Shown here piece by piece: positions 9,402 through 20,664 of a stretch of 64,000 nucleotides of DNA. The notes under the pieces are model-generated. The model worked only from the letters and a program-made list of their open reading frames with translations. It made no database searches and had not been told where the DNA came from. This DNA is from Georgfuchsia sp049276455 (GTDB taxonomy: Bacteria > Pseudomonadota > Gammaproteobacteria > Burkholderiales > Rhodocyclaceae), in assembly GCA_049276455.1 (NCBI GenBank), contig JBASWL010000208.1, forward strand, positions 1 through 64,000, in the 5' to 3' direction. The position numbers were made by a program, and so were the translations under genes. Numbering within the stretch: the stretch's first letter is position 1; each line of letters begins with the position of its first letter.

Positions 9402-10637
9402 ATGGCACAAATACTGGTAGTGGACGACGAGATCGGCATACGGGAATTGCTCTCGGAAATATTGCGTGATGAAGGGCACGATGTAACGCTTGCCGAGAAT
9501 GCCTCCAAAGCACGCACTGCGCGCGAAATGGCGAGGCCAGATCTGGTCCTGCTCGACATCTGGATGCCAGATTCCGACGGTATTACGCTGCTCAAGGAAT
9601 GGGCTGCAAATGGCAAGCTCAACATGCCAGTCGTCATGATGTCGGGGCATGCCACGATCGAGACCGCAGTGGAGGCTACCAAAATCGGGGCGCTGGATTT
9701 TCTGGAGAAGCCGATCGGCATGCAGAAACTGCTGACCGCCGTAAGGCAGGCACTCGATCATGGCAAGCGCCCAGACTACAATGAACTGTCGCTGGTCGCG
9801 TTCCCGCGCTCTTCGGTGCTCAAGGAATTGAGGAGGCGGCTGGAGCAACTGGCCGCGACCAACCGCAGCATCCTGATGAGGTCATCGCCCGGGGGCATTA
9901 TCGAACTGGCGGGAAGAACCTTGCATGCTTCGGGCAAGCCATGGCTCAATCTGTCTTCCGATACCCACCCTCTCTCGCTGGAAGATCTCAAGTCGGCAAG
10001 TGGCGGGGTGGTCTATGCCGAAGAACTGGGGCGCCTGGTTCGCCTGCAGCAGAAGAACCTGCTTTTTGTCGCGGAACGGCTGGACAGATTCAACCTGCGG
10101 TTAGTCGCAGGCACCGATCTTGACCCGGCCGCACTCGCCGTCCATGGCTGGGACGAAGCCATTCTGGGCCACGTATTCAGCGCACGCATTGGCATACCCA
10201 GCTTAAGCGAGTTGCGCGATGAAATTCCTGATATTGCCGCCCAATTATTGACACGGCTAATCGAAACAGGGGAAACGCCCCTGCGCCGCTTTTCCACCGC
10301 AGCCCAAAATATTCTGCGTCAGCATGACTGGCCTGGCGGTTACGCCGAACTCAAGGCAGCAATCAAGTCGCTTGCCATCGCGGCACTGGAAGAGGAGATA
10401 AACAGTGATGAGGTACGGCAACTGGTGTCCCCCGGCAGCCAGAATCCCGGCGTTTCTCTGGGTTTGGCACTCGACGTAATGAGCAGACCGCTACGCGAAG
10501 CGCGCGAGGTTTTCGAGCGCATGTATTTCGAGTTCCATCTTTCCAGGGACGGCGGCAACATGACGCGACTTGCGGAAAAAACCGGTCTCGAACGCACCCA
10601 TCTCTACCGCAAGCTCAAGGATCTGGGGTTGAGGTAG
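9402..10637 (+). CDS. ntrX: NtrX-like response regulator with degenerate AAA+ domain
   Basis: A 411-residue response regulator. The receiver domain (1-120) is intact: acidic pair DD at 8-9, phosphoacceptor Asp52 in LLDIWMPD, and the conserved Lys in FLEKP. A Fis-type helix-turn-helix closes the protein (NMTRLAEKTGLERTHLYRKLKDLGL). The central region occupies the place of a sigma-54 AAA+ domain, but I find no Walker A motif and no GAFTGA loop, so it probably cannot act as a classical sigma-54 activator. Pairs with the upstream kinase. Confidence 0.92.
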   Translation: MAQILVVDDEIGIRELLSEILRDEGHDVTLAENASKARTAREMARPDLVLLDIWMPDSDGITLLKEWAANGKLNMPVVMMSGHATIETAVEATKIGALDFLEKPIGMQKLLTAVRQALDHGKRPDYNELSLVAFPRSSVLKELRRRLEQLAATNRSILMRSSPGGIIELAGRTLHASGKPWLNLSSDTHPLSLEDLKSASGGVVYAEELGRLVRLQQKNLLFVAERLDRFNLRLVAGTDLDPAALAVHGWDEAILGHVFSARIGIPSLSELRDEIPDIAAQLLTRLIETGETPLRRFSTAAQNILRQHDWPGGYAELKAAIKSLAIAALEEEINSDEVRQLVSPGSQNPGVSLGLALDVMSRPLREAREVFERMYFEFHLSRDGGNMTRLAEKTGLERTHLYRKLKDLGLR

Positions 10638-10673
10638 TAAAATCCCGGTTTTATTTTTGTTCGCTTCCGCGCC

Positions 10674-11771
10674 ATGACCTGTCCAGAAAACAACATTTTC
10701 CTGCGTGCTTTGCTGCGCGAACCAGTGCCTTACACTCCGGTATGGCTGATGCGTCAGGCTGGACGCTACCTGCCCGAATACTGCGAGACACGAAAACGCG
10801 CTGGCAGTTTTCTCGATTTATGCAAGGCTCCTTCACTGGCCTGTGAGGTCACCCTGCAGCCACTCACACGCTATAAACTTGACGCGGCGATCCTGTTTTC
10901 CGACATTCTGACCATTCCTGACGCCATGGGCCTGGGCCTCAGTTTCGAGGAAGGCGAAGGGCCGCGCTTCGATCGTCCCTTGCGTAGCGAATGGGAAATC
11001 CGTGATTTGACTGCACCCGACCCTTGGGATCACCTGCGTTATGTCATGGATGCTGTCGCCGAAATTCGTCGCGCGCTGAACAATTCCGTGCCACTGATCG
11101 GCTTTTCCGGCAGTCCTTTCACGCTCGCCTGCTACATGGTCGAGGGGCGCGGGTCCAGTGATTTCCGCACCGTCAAGACCATGCTTTACGACCGCCCGGA
11201 TTTGTTGCATCGCATTCTTGAGGTTAATGCTCGGGCCGTAACGCAATATCTCAACGCGCAAATAGAATCCGGCGCGCAAGCCGTCATGATTTTCGACACC
11301 TGGGGTGGGGCATTATCCGATCGCGCTTATCGCGAATTTTCTCTGGCCTATATGCAACAGATAGTCTCCGGCTTACATCACAGCTACGATGGTCAGCGTA
11401 TACCTTCCGTTGTTTTCACCAAGGGCGGTGGACAATGGCTCGAAGCCATTGCCGATATTGGTTGCGATGCGGTCGGCCTTGACTGGACTACCGATCTTGG
11501 TAGTGCCCGCAAACGTGTGGGTAACCGAGTTGCCCTGCAAGGCAATATGGATCCGCTAGCCTTGTTCGCTGCACCGGAGGCAGTTGCAGCGGAAGCGCGC
11601 AAAGTCCTGGATGCTTATGGCTCCGGACCGGGTCACATTTTCAATCTGGGTCACGGCATCAATCAATACACTCCGCCGGAAAACGTGTCGGTATTAGTCG
11701 ATACCGTACACGAATACAGCAGCCAACAATCGAAATCATGGGGTGCAGCAAATCCATGCCTAAACCCTTGA
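10674..11771 (+). CDS. hemE: Uroporphyrinogen decarboxylase
   Basis: A 365-residue HemE, which decarboxylates uroporphyrinogen III to coproporphyrinogen III in heme synthesis. Signature motifs are PVWLMRQAGRYLPEY (N-terminal substrate-binding loop with the essential Arg) and GFSGSPFTLACYMVEG. The conserved IFDTWGGALS and FNLGHGI segments are also present. Length is typical. It follows ntrX on the same strand after a 36-bp gap containing a T-rich run. Heme supply matters to this cell, which encodes an octaheme cytochrome at 25 kb, but no direct link is visible. Confidence 0.98.
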   Translation: MTCPENNIFLRALLREPVPYTPVWLMRQAGRYLPEYCETRKRAGSFLDLCKAPSLACEVTLQPLTRYKLDAAILFSDILTIPDAMGLGLSFEEGEGPRFDRPLRSEWEIRDLTAPDPWDHLRYVMDAVAEIRRALNNSVPLIGFSGSPFTLACYMVEGRGSSDFRTVKTMLYDRPDLLHRILEVNARAVTQYLNAQIESGAQAVMIFDTWGGALSDRAYREFSLAYMQQIVSGLHHSYDGQRIPSVVFTKGGGQWLEAIADIGCDAVGLDWTTDLGSARKRVGNRVALQGNMDPLALFAAPEAVAAEARKVLDAYGSGPGHIFNLGHGINQYTPPENVSVLVDTVHEYSSQQSKSWGAANPCLNP

Positions 11772-12054
11772 ATATTTGACTTATGCACAGAATTAAGGTG
11801 TCATTATTACTCGATACCGAGTCACAATGATAAAAACCAAAAAATTACCATAAGTAGTTGATTTTAATTTAATACTATTAAATTATCAAAATATTCTCCA
11901 CAACGGTACAAATCGGGCGGCGGTTTTTGATTCGAAGTCAAGAGCCAATATGCACAAACTTATCCACAGCACGAATAAACCCTAATTACGGCATGGGGTT
12001 AAGGGCACAATGAAAAGTGGAGTCGAGATTGTTACGGCAACCTGATGAAACGAC
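11772..12054. other. AT-rich intergenic region with DnaA-box matches
   Basis: About 280 bp without a gene between hemE and priA, markedly more AT-rich than its surroundings, especially 11820-11905. A perfect DnaA box TTATCCACA lies at 11960-11968 and a consensus-compatible TTATGCACA at 11781-11789, with the AT-rich stretch between them. This could be a DnaA-binding regulatory region or a minor cluster; the number of boxes is too small to call a replication origin. The priA promoter must also lie here. Confidence 0.4.
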
Positions 12055-14036
<1,982 letters not shown>

Positions 14037-14040
<4 letters not shown>

Positions 14041-15476
14041 CGTTTCCTGCGCAGCAGTGCCGGTATGAGTGCCAATGCCGCCAACAGCAACGCTCCGACA
14101 TTGCCGATGCGAACATAAGGTGTCGCACCGCTGTAGCCCTGCACAGTGACCGTCAGCGCGTCCTCGACAAACGCCGGCAGCGCCGAGCTAACACTGCCAT
14201 CCGGTTCGATCATTGCCGTCATGCCGGTATTGGTGGCGCGCAGCATCGGCCTTCCGGTTTCAATGGCGCGCATGCGTGCGATTTGCAGATGTTGCGGTTG
14301 CGCAAGGGAATGGCCGAACCACGCCGTATTGGAAAGATTGACCAGTAGCGTCGCTTCCGGCAACTGGCGAATGATTTCTTCGCCGAACAAATCCTCATAA
14401 CAGATATTCAATGCCACTTTAAGATTGGCAACCTCGATCGGCTTTTGCTGCTTTGTCCCGGCACTGAAATCAGTCATCGGGATTTTTACCCAGTCGAAAA
14501 ACCACGAAAATCCTGGTGGCACGTATTCGCCAAAGGGGACCAGATGTGACTTGGCATAGCTACCATGCGGGCCATCGCGGTTGATTGCCTGCGCAGTATT
14601 GGCATAACCGTTATTGCCGGTACGTACTGCCGCGCCCAGCAGCAACTCGTGATCTCCCGCCAATTCTTCCAGATAGTTGCGCGGAATCTGCCCGAACAAC
14701 AGGGGGATAGCCGTTTCCGGCAGCACAACAAGTTGTGCCGGATGTGCTTGCGCAAGACTACGATAGGTATTGAACGAGAGATCGACGCGAGCCGGATCCC
14801 ATTTGAGGCTTTGCGGAATGTTGCCCTGAAGCAGGCTCACGCTCACCGCCTCGCCCGTTGCAGTAGTCCATTGCAATTGCTTGAGTGCGGAGCCGGAAGC
14901 AAGCAACAGAACTATCAAGATGAGGGATTGCCAACGCCACCAGCCAAAGGCGAGCAGTGCTGCAATCAGCGCCAACACAAAGCCGACGCCATAGCTGCCA
15001 AACAACGCTGCATAGCCAGCGAGCGGACTCGGACCGACTTGTGAATATCCCAGCGACAACCAGGGGAAGCCAGTCAGCAGCCAGCCGCGCAACCATTCGC
15101 TCAGCATCCATAAACCCGCTACCAGCAATATGTCGCGCCATGCCGAGCCCGCCGCAAGTCGCTTGAAGGCATAACCCGCCAGTGCTGGAAACAGCGCTAA
15201 CCAGGCACAGAAGAGCAGCGCCGCCGTCGCCGCCAGCGGCAAGGCCATGCCACCAATATCATGCAGGCTGACATAAACCCAGGAAACACCGGTCAGGAAA
15301 AACCCCAGCCCCCAGGCAAAACCGAGCAAAGCCGCATAACGTGGTGAGTGTGCACCACGCCAAAGCAGGAACAGTAGCGCCAGCGTGAGAAAGGGCAGCG
15401 GAGAAAACTCAAAGGGGGCGAACCCGGCCACCGTCGCCGCACCCAACAGCAGTGCGGCAAGCAATGACTTCTTCAT
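14037..15476 (-). CDS. lnt: Apolipoprotein N-acyltransferase
   Basis: A 479-residue Lnt that adds the third acyl chain to lipoproteins at the inner membrane. Several N-terminal hydrophobic segments (about 8-185) precede a periplasmic nitrilase-like domain with the Glu-Lys-Cys catalytic set: Glu in VVLPETAIPLL, Lys in YAKSHLVPFGEYVP and Cys in NICYEDLFGEE. A last membrane segment lies near 455-475. It is the distal gene of the miaB-phoH-ybeY-corC-lnt run and overlaps corC by 4 bp. Confidence 0.97.
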
Positions 15477-16339
15477 TGCTCCGCTTCGAGTGGAAGGGCG
15501 CGCTGGCGATCTACCAGCAGGGTATGCACGCGACGGCTGTCAGCACGCAATACCTTGACGCGCAGATCGCCGATGCTCAGCACCTCGTTGCGCTTGGGCA
15601 AGCGACCCAGATGATGAATCACCATGCCGCCAACGGTATCGAAATCATCGTCAGGAAAGGTCGTGGCAAAGGCCTCGTTAAAGTCGTCAATCTCGGTCGT
15701 GGCCTTGACGCGAAAGCGCCCGCTGTTATCGCGCACGATATTGTCGGCAGCTTCATCGAAATCGTATTCGTCCTCGATGTCGCCGACAATCTGCTCTAGC
15801 ACATCTTCAATCGTGACCAGGCCGGCGACACCGCCGTATTCGTCAACGACAATGGCCATGTGGTTGCGGCTGGCGCGGAACTCGCGCAACAGCACGTTGA
15901 GGCGTTTGCTTTCCGGCACGAACACGGCCGGCCGCAGGCTGTCGCGCAAATCAAACTCCTTGCCGGCGAAGATGCGGAGCAAATCCTTTGCCAGCAGGAT
16001 GCCTATTACGTCGTCCTTGTGTTCTCCGATCACGGGAAAACGCGAGTGCGAGGTTTCGATCGCGAATTCGGTGATCCTGTCAACGGCATCATCAATGCAG
16101 ACCACATCAATCTGAGAACGCGGCACCATGATGTCGCGCACCTGCATGTCTGAAACCTGCATGGCGCCTTCGACAATCGACAGCGCATCGGCATCAAGCA
16201 GTTTTCGCTCGAAAGCGCCACGTAAAATGGCCAGCAGTTCTTCGCTGTCCTCTGGTTCACGCATCAGGAACGCGAAAAGGCGTTTCAGCAGTTTGCGGTG
16301 AAGCTTGGTGGATTTATTCGGGGAAGGGTCCATATTCAA
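15473..16339 (-). CDS. corC: CBS-domain transporter-associated protein CorC
   Basis: A 288-residue cytoplasmic protein with two CBS domains (about 65-190; MVPRSQIDVVCIDD and VVDEYGGVAGLVTIEDVLEQIVGDIEDEYD are recognisable in parts) and a C-terminal CorC/HlyC domain (DFNEAFATTFP.DD.DTVGG). CorC is linked to magnesium and cobalt resistance, although the biochemical role is debated. No membrane segment is present. The stop overlaps the lnt start and it begins 2 bp after ybeY ends. Confidence 0.95.
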   Translation of the reverse strand: MNMDPSPNKSTKLHRKLLKRLFAFLMREPEDSEELLAILRGAFERKLLDADALSIVEGAMQVSDMQVRDIMVPRSQIDVVCIDDAVDRITEFAIETSHSRFPVIGEHKDDVIGILLAKDLLRIFAGKEFDLRDSLRPAVFVPESKRLNVLLREFRASRNHMAIVVDEYGGVAGLVTIEDVLEQIVGDIEDEYDFDEAADNIVRDNSGRFRVKATTEIDDFNEAFATTFPDDDFDTVGGMVIHHLGRLPKRNEVLSIGDLRVKVLRADSRRVHTLLVDRQRALPLEAEQ

Positions 16340-16341
16340 AA

Positions 16342-16785
16342 TTAGTAGGGGTCGGCAATTCCGAAGCGGGCCAGAATCTCGCGCTCTTTCACTTCCATGC
16401 GCTCTGCCTCCCGCTTGCCGGCTTCGTGGTCGTAACCCTGCAAGTGCAGCATACCATGCACGATCATGTGCGCGAAGTGTACCGCGGCGGGCTTATATTG
16501 TTCGCGCGATTCGCGCAGCACCACCGGAACGCATAGCACCAGGTCGCCAACAACGGGGTCTGTTTCATAGTGAAAGGACAACACATTGGTCGCATAGTCC
16601 TTGCCGCGGAATTCGCGATTCAAGGTTTGGCCTTCCTCGGCATCGACGAAACGCACCGTAACCTGCATCGGGGTTTCGGATGCCGCTCTGGCCCAGCGTC
16701 GTATCTGTGGCCGGGACGGTAGCGCCGGATCATTGCAGGCGTATTGCACTGCAAGCGAGAAGCGGTCAGCGTTTTTCTTGGCCAT
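16342..16785 (-). CDS. ybeY: Endoribonuclease YbeY
   Basis: A 147-residue YbeY, a single-strand RNase needed for 16S rRNA 3'-end maturation and ribosome quality control. The zinc-binding H-x3-H-x5-H motif reads HMIVHGMLHLQGYDH, and the upstream YATNVLSFHYE segment is conserved. I chose ATG at 16785 (MAKKNADRF), which overlaps the phoH end by 20 bp; the longer open frame upstream lies entirely inside phoH. Neighbours phoH and corC are its usual partners. Confidence 0.96.
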   Translation of the reverse strand: MAKKNADRFSLAVQYACNDPALPSRPQIRRWARAASETPMQVTVRFVDAEEGQTLNREFRGKDYATNVLSFHYETDPVVGDLVLCVPVVLRESREQYKPAAVHFAHMIVHGMLHLQGYDHEAGKREAERMEVKEREILARFGIADPY

Positions 16786-17722
16786 GTTTCTCATAGGCCG
16801 AAACGATGCGCGCGACGAGTGGATGCCGCACCACATCGCTCGCGTCGAAATCGGTAAAGGCAATGCCGCGCACTTCGGCAAGTATCTTGCGTGCCTCGAT
16901 CAAACCACAACGTTGCCCCTTGGCCAGATCAATCTGCGTCACGTCGCCCGTCACCACTGCCTTGGCGCCGATGCCGATGCGCGTGAGGAACATTTTCATC
17001 TGCTCCGGCGTAGTGTTCTGCGCCTCGTCGAGAATGATGAAGGAGTGATTCAGGGTGCGCCCGCGCATGTATGCCAATGGGGCTATCTCGATATGACCCT
17101 TCTCGAAGGCGCGCGCAACTTTCTCAAAGCCCATCAGATCATAAAGCGCGTCATACAAAGGCCGCAAGTAAGGATCTACTTTTTGTGCCAGATCGCCTGG
17201 CAAAAAGCCGAGGCGCTCACCCGCTTCGACCGCTGGTCGTGTCAACACGATGCGCTCGACATGGTCGCGCTCGAAGGCATCCACCGCGCTGGCTACTGCG
17301 AGATAGGTTTTGCCAGTACCGGCCGGGCCGATGCCGAAGGTGATGTCGTGTTCCTGTATCTGGCACAGATACCGGGCCTGATGCGCAGTGCGGCCATGCA
17401 GGTCAGCCTTGCGCGTGAGCAGGCCGTGCGTTGGCAAATGTGCGTGGGAGAGCATGTCCTTGTTGCGCGTTAGTTCCACCAGACCAAGCTGAACATCGTC
17501 GATCGACAGAGGTTGGCCTGACAGTTCATGAAAATGTTCCAAGGCTGCCTTGGCCAATCGCGCTTGGGCTGTGTCGCCTGCAATCCTGCAAGTGTGACCA
17601 CGGCGGGATATGGTGACATCGAAGGCAGCCTCGATCTGGCGCAGGTTTTCGTCAAGCGGGCCGCACAAATTTGCCAGCCTGGCATTGTCCTGCGGAGCGA
17701 GGTTGATGGAGATGGATTTCAT
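16766..17722 (-). CDS. ybeZ: PhoH-like ATPase (YbeZ)
   Basis: A 318-residue PhoH-family P-loop ATPase. An N-terminal KH-like region (1-100) precedes Walker A (GPAGTGKTYLAVA), then VLTRPAVEAGERLGFLPGD, and the Walker B-like FIILDEAQNTTPEQMK. A C-terminal GDVTQIDL...CGLIEA segment also matches. YbeZ partners YbeY in rRNA processing, and the two are adjacent here. Its start codon overlaps the miaB stop by 4 bp. Confidence 0.96.
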   Translation of the reverse strand: MKSISINLAPQDNARLANLCGPLDENLRQIEAAFDVTISRRGHTCRIAGDTAQARLAKAALEHFHELSGQPLSIDDVQLGLVELTRNKDMLSHAHLPTHGLLTRKADLHGRTAHQARYLCQIQEHDITFGIGPAGTGKTYLAVASAVDAFERDHVERIVLTRPAVEAGERLGFLPGDLAQKVDPYLRPLYDALYDLMGFEKVARAFEKGHIEIAPLAYMRGRTLNHSFIILDEAQNTTPEQMKMFLTRIGIGAKAVVTGDVTQIDLAKGQRCGLIEARKILAEVRGIAFTDFDASDVVRHPLVARIVSAYEKHGQEKR

Positions 17723-19053
17723 TCGATGCTGGCAACTTCCCCGCGCAGGCTATGCGATACCGCGGCAGTAATGGTCACATCGACGTAACTGCCGATCAGT
17801 CCTGGCTGGCCAGCGAAGTTGACCACGCGGTTGTTGTCGGTACGTCCCGCCAGTTCGGTGGCATCCTTGCGCGCATGCCCTTCGACCAGAACGCGCTGTA
17901 CGGTACCCACCATGTTCTGTGAAACGACGAAAGCCATTTCCTCGATGCGCTTCTGCAAGCGCTTCAGGCGTTGTGACTTGATTTCCACCGGCGTGTCATC
18001 CGCCAATTCTGCTGCGGGCGTGCCGGGGCGCGGGCTGTAGAGGAAAGAAAAACTCGCGTCGAACACCACGTCCTCGATCAGCTTCATGGTCTTCTCGAAA
18101 TCATCCTCAGTTTCGCCGGGAAAACCGACGATGAAATCGGAGGACAGCGAAAGGTCGGGCCTGGCTGCACGCAACCTGCGCACGATGGACTTGTATTCGA
18201 GCGCTGTATAGCCGCGCTTCATGGCGGCAAGGACGCGATCAGAACCGGATTGCACCGGCAGGTGCAGGTGTGACACCAGTTTGGGTTCGTGCGCATAGAT
18301 ATCGATCAGCCGCTGTGTCATTTCGCGCGGATGCGAGGTGGTAAAGCGGATGCGCTCGATACCGGTCATCTGTGCAATGGCTTCGATCAGGAACGCCAGA
18401 TCGGCCATGTCTTCAGCATCCGCCATTAACCCCTGGTAAGCATTGACGTTCTGCCCGAGCAGCGTGACTTCATGAACACCCTGCGCGGCCAGCGCAGCAA
18501 TCTCGCGGAGTACATCATCAAGAGGACGTGACACTTCATCGCCACGCGTATAGGGCACGATGCAGAAAGTGCAGTACTTGGAGCAGCCTTCCATGATTGA
18601 GACGAAGGCAGAGGACCCCTCTACTTTAGCTGCCGGCAGCGCGTCAAATTTTTCTATCTCAGGAAAAGAAATATCCACTTGCGACTTGCCGCTGCTGCGC
18701 CGTGCGGCGATCAATTGCGGCAGACGGTGAAGGGTCTGCGGGCCGAACACCAAATCAACGTAGGGAGCACGCCTGATGATGACCGCCCCTTCCTGGCTTG
18801 CCACACAACCGCCAACACCAATGATCAGATTCGGGTTTTTCTGTTTGAGATGACGCACGCGGCCCAGATCGTGGAACACTTTCTCCTGCGCATTTTCGCG
18901 CACCGAACAGGTGTTGTACAAAATGATATCGGCGTCTTCCGGCGTGTCGGTCTTGACCATCTCTTCTCCGACGGCGAGCACATCGGCCATCTTGTCGGAG
19001 TCGTATTCGTTCATCTGGCAGCCGAAGGTGCGGATGAACAGTTTTTTCGTCAT
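17719..19053 (-). CDS. miaB: tRNA-2-methylthio-N6-dimethylallyladenosine synthase MiaB
   Basis: A 444-residue radical-SAM methylthiotransferase acting on tRNA A37. The N-terminal UPF0004 domain holds the auxiliary-cluster cysteines (TFGCQMNEYDS, YNTCSVRE, GVGGCVASQEG). The radical-SAM CxxxCxxC motif reads CSKYCTFCIVPYTRG, and a C-terminal TRAM domain closes the protein (GTVQRVLVEG...AGRTDNNRVV). The ATG at 19053 (MTKKLFIRTFGC) is standard; the frame stays open upstream only through purU in another frame. It overlaps purU by 4 bp. Confidence 0.97.
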   Translation of the reverse strand: MTKKLFIRTFGCQMNEYDSDKMADVLAVGEEMVKTDTPEDADIILYNTCSVRENAQEKVFHDLGRVRHLKQKNPNLIIGVGGCVASQEGAVIIRRAPYVDLVFGPQTLHRLPQLIAARRSSGKSQVDISFPEIEKFDALPAAKVEGSSAFVSIMEGCSKYCTFCIVPYTRGDEVSRPLDDVLREIAALAAQGVHEVTLLGQNVNAYQGLMADAEDMADLAFLIEAIAQMTGIERIRFTTSHPREMTQRLIDIYAHEPKLVSHLHLPVQSGSDRVLAAMKRGYTALEYKSIVRRLRAARPDLSLSSDFIVGFPGETEDDFEKTMKLIEDVVFDASFSFLYSPRPGTPAAELADDTPVEIKSQRLKRLQKRIEEMAFVVSQNMVGTVQRVLVEGHARKDATELAGRTDNNRVVNFAGQPGLIGSYVDVTITAAVSHSLRGEVASIE

Positions 19054-19910
19054 CGAAACACCACTGTCTTGTTGCCATGCACCAATACACGGTCTTCGAG
19101 GTGGTAGCGCAGACCGCGAGCCAGAACGGTCTTCTCGATGTCCTTGCCGTAACGCACCATGTCGTCGACCGAATCGGAATGGTCGATGCGGATCACGTCC
19201 TGCTCGATGATCGGGCCCTGATCGAGTTCCTCGGTGACGTAGTGGCAGGTCGCACCGATCAGCTTTACGCCGCGCTGATAAGCCTGATGGTAGGGCCTGG
19301 CACCGACGAAGCTGGGCAGAAAGGAATGATGAATGTTGAGAATGCAGCCGGGATAGGCGCGGCACAATTCTGGCGAAAGAATCTGCATGTAGCGCGCCAA
19401 AACAATGGTATCCCCTCGCGCTTCGTTGAAAATGCGCGCGCACTCGGCGTATGCAGCCGCCTTGTTGTCCGCATTAACCGGTACATGATGGAACGGGATG
19501 CCGTGCCATTCGACGAAGCCGCGCAGATCGTCGTGGTTCGAAATCACACAGGGAATGTCGATATCGAGTTCCTTCGACTGCCAACGCGCCAGCAAATCGT
19601 AGAGGCAATGTTCCTGCTTGCTTACCAGCAACACCACGCGCTTCTTCACGGCTGAATCGGAAATACGCAAGTCCATCGCGAACTCCTCCGCAATGGGCTG
19701 GATGCGCAGCCGAAATTCGGCCAGATCGAAAGGCAGGGAATCGGCCTTTATCTCGATGCGCATGAAGTAGCGTCCATCGATGTCGTCGGCGTGATAACTC
19801 GACTCCAGCATCCAGCCGCCGTGCTCGGCGATGAAACCGGATACGCGGGCGACGATGCCCACCCGGTCGGGACAGGAAGCGGTCAGCGTGTAAAAGCGGC
19901 CTTTATGCAT
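19050..19910 (-). CDS. purU: Formyltetrahydrofolate deformylase
   Basis: A 286-residue PurU that hydrolyses 10-formyl-THF to formate and THF, supplying formate for purine synthesis by PurT and balancing one-carbon pools. An N-terminal ACT domain (about 7-85, LTASCPDRVGIVARVSGFIAEHGG) precedes a formyltransferase-like domain with SNHDDLRGFVEWHGIP, the LNIHHSFLPSF motif with catalytic His, and GATCHYVTEELDQGPIIEQD. Length is typical. It lies between thrH and miaB, all on the minus strand. Confidence 0.96.
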   Translation of the reverse strand: MHKGRFYTLTASCPDRVGIVARVSGFIAEHGGWMLESSYHADDIDGRYFMRIEIKADSLPFDLAEFRLRIQPIAEEFAMDLRISDSAVKKRVVLLVSKQEHCLYDLLARWQSKELDIDIPCVISNHDDLRGFVEWHGIPFHHVPVNADNKAAAYAECARIFNEARGDTIVLARYMQILSPELCRAYPGCILNIHHSFLPSFVGARPYHQAYQRGVKLIGATCHYVTEELDQGPIIEQDVIRIDHSDSVDDMVRYGKDIEKTVLARGLRYHLEDRVLVHGNKTVVFR

Positions 19911-19916
19911 GACTAT

Positions 19917-20525
19917 CTAGATACGAGCTGATGCCTTGAGGATTTCTGTCTTGAGTTCCCCATAGTTCATCGTCACCGGGTATTGGGGAAACTCGTGAAT
20001 CACGTTCTCGGGTGGATGAAACAGGATGCCGGCGTGTGCTTCACCCAACATCGCAGTGTCATTATAGGAATCGCCCGCCGCGATCACCTTGAAATTAAGT
20101 TCCTTGAAGCGCTTGACGGCTTCCTTCTTCTGATCCGGCATACGCAGATGGTAATTCACCACAAAGCCATTCGCATCGGCATCAAGCTTGTGGCAAAACA
20201 ACGTCGGCATGCCCAGTTGCGCCATCAGCGGCATGGCAAACTCGTAAAAAGTGTCGGAGAGGATGATGACCTGGAACTGTGTGCGCAGGTCGTCGAGAAA
20301 ATCCCTGGCGCCGGTCATCGGCCCCATCTCGGAAATCACCTTCTGGATGTCGGGCAGGCCGAGCTTGTGCTGACGCAGCAGGCCGAGCCGGCCGCTCATC
20401 AGCTTGTCGTAATCCGGCTCGTCGCGCGTGGTGCGACGCAATTCGGGAATGCCCGTGCGATCGGCGAATTCGATCCAGATTTCGGGGACCAGCACGCCTT
20501 CAAGGTCGAGACATACAAGTTGCAC
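19917..20525 (-). CDS. thrH: ThrH phosphoserine phosphatase / homoserine kinase
   Basis: A 202-residue HAD-family protein closely resembling Pseudomonas ThrH, which shows phosphoserine phosphatase and phosphoserine:homoserine phosphotransferase activity. HAD motif I is CLDLEGVLVPEIW, motif II is VILSDTFYEF, motif III Lys is in KKEAVKRFKELN, and motif IV is AAGDSYNDTAML. I chose the GTG at 20525, preceded by AGGAG at good spacing; the frame continues upstream without homology. The first codons and the upstream region reappear, diverged, at 24833-24900. Confidence 0.95.
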   Translation of the reverse strand: MQLVCLDLEGVLVPEIWIEFADRTGIPELRRTTRDEPDYDKLMSGRLGLLRQHKLGLPDIQKVISEMGPMTGARDFLDDLRTQFQVIILSDTFYEFAMPLMAQLGMPTLFCHKLDADANGFVVNYHLRMPDQKKEAVKRFKELNFKVIAAGDSYNDTAMLGEAHAGILFHPPENVIHEFPQYPVTMNYGELKTEILKASARI

Positions 20526-20664
20526 GGACAAGCTCCTGCCGGAAGCGGAAAGCCGCAATTTTACGCGAATGCATGCGTTCGCTTACAACAAGGCCGCTTC
20601 GTGCCCTAAACGGACATTAGGATTTTCCGGTAGCGGACGAATCTGAATGGACAATTACCTTTTG

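Noticed and set aside
11772..12054. Calling the AT-rich hemE-priA gap the chromosomal origin
   Set aside because: Only two good DnaA boxes, no dnaA, dnaN or rpmH nearby, and strand skew cannot be measured here.
19054..19443. N-terminal extension of miaB
   Set aside because: The extra codons lie within purU in another frame and MiaB homologues begin at MTKKLFIRTFGCQ.
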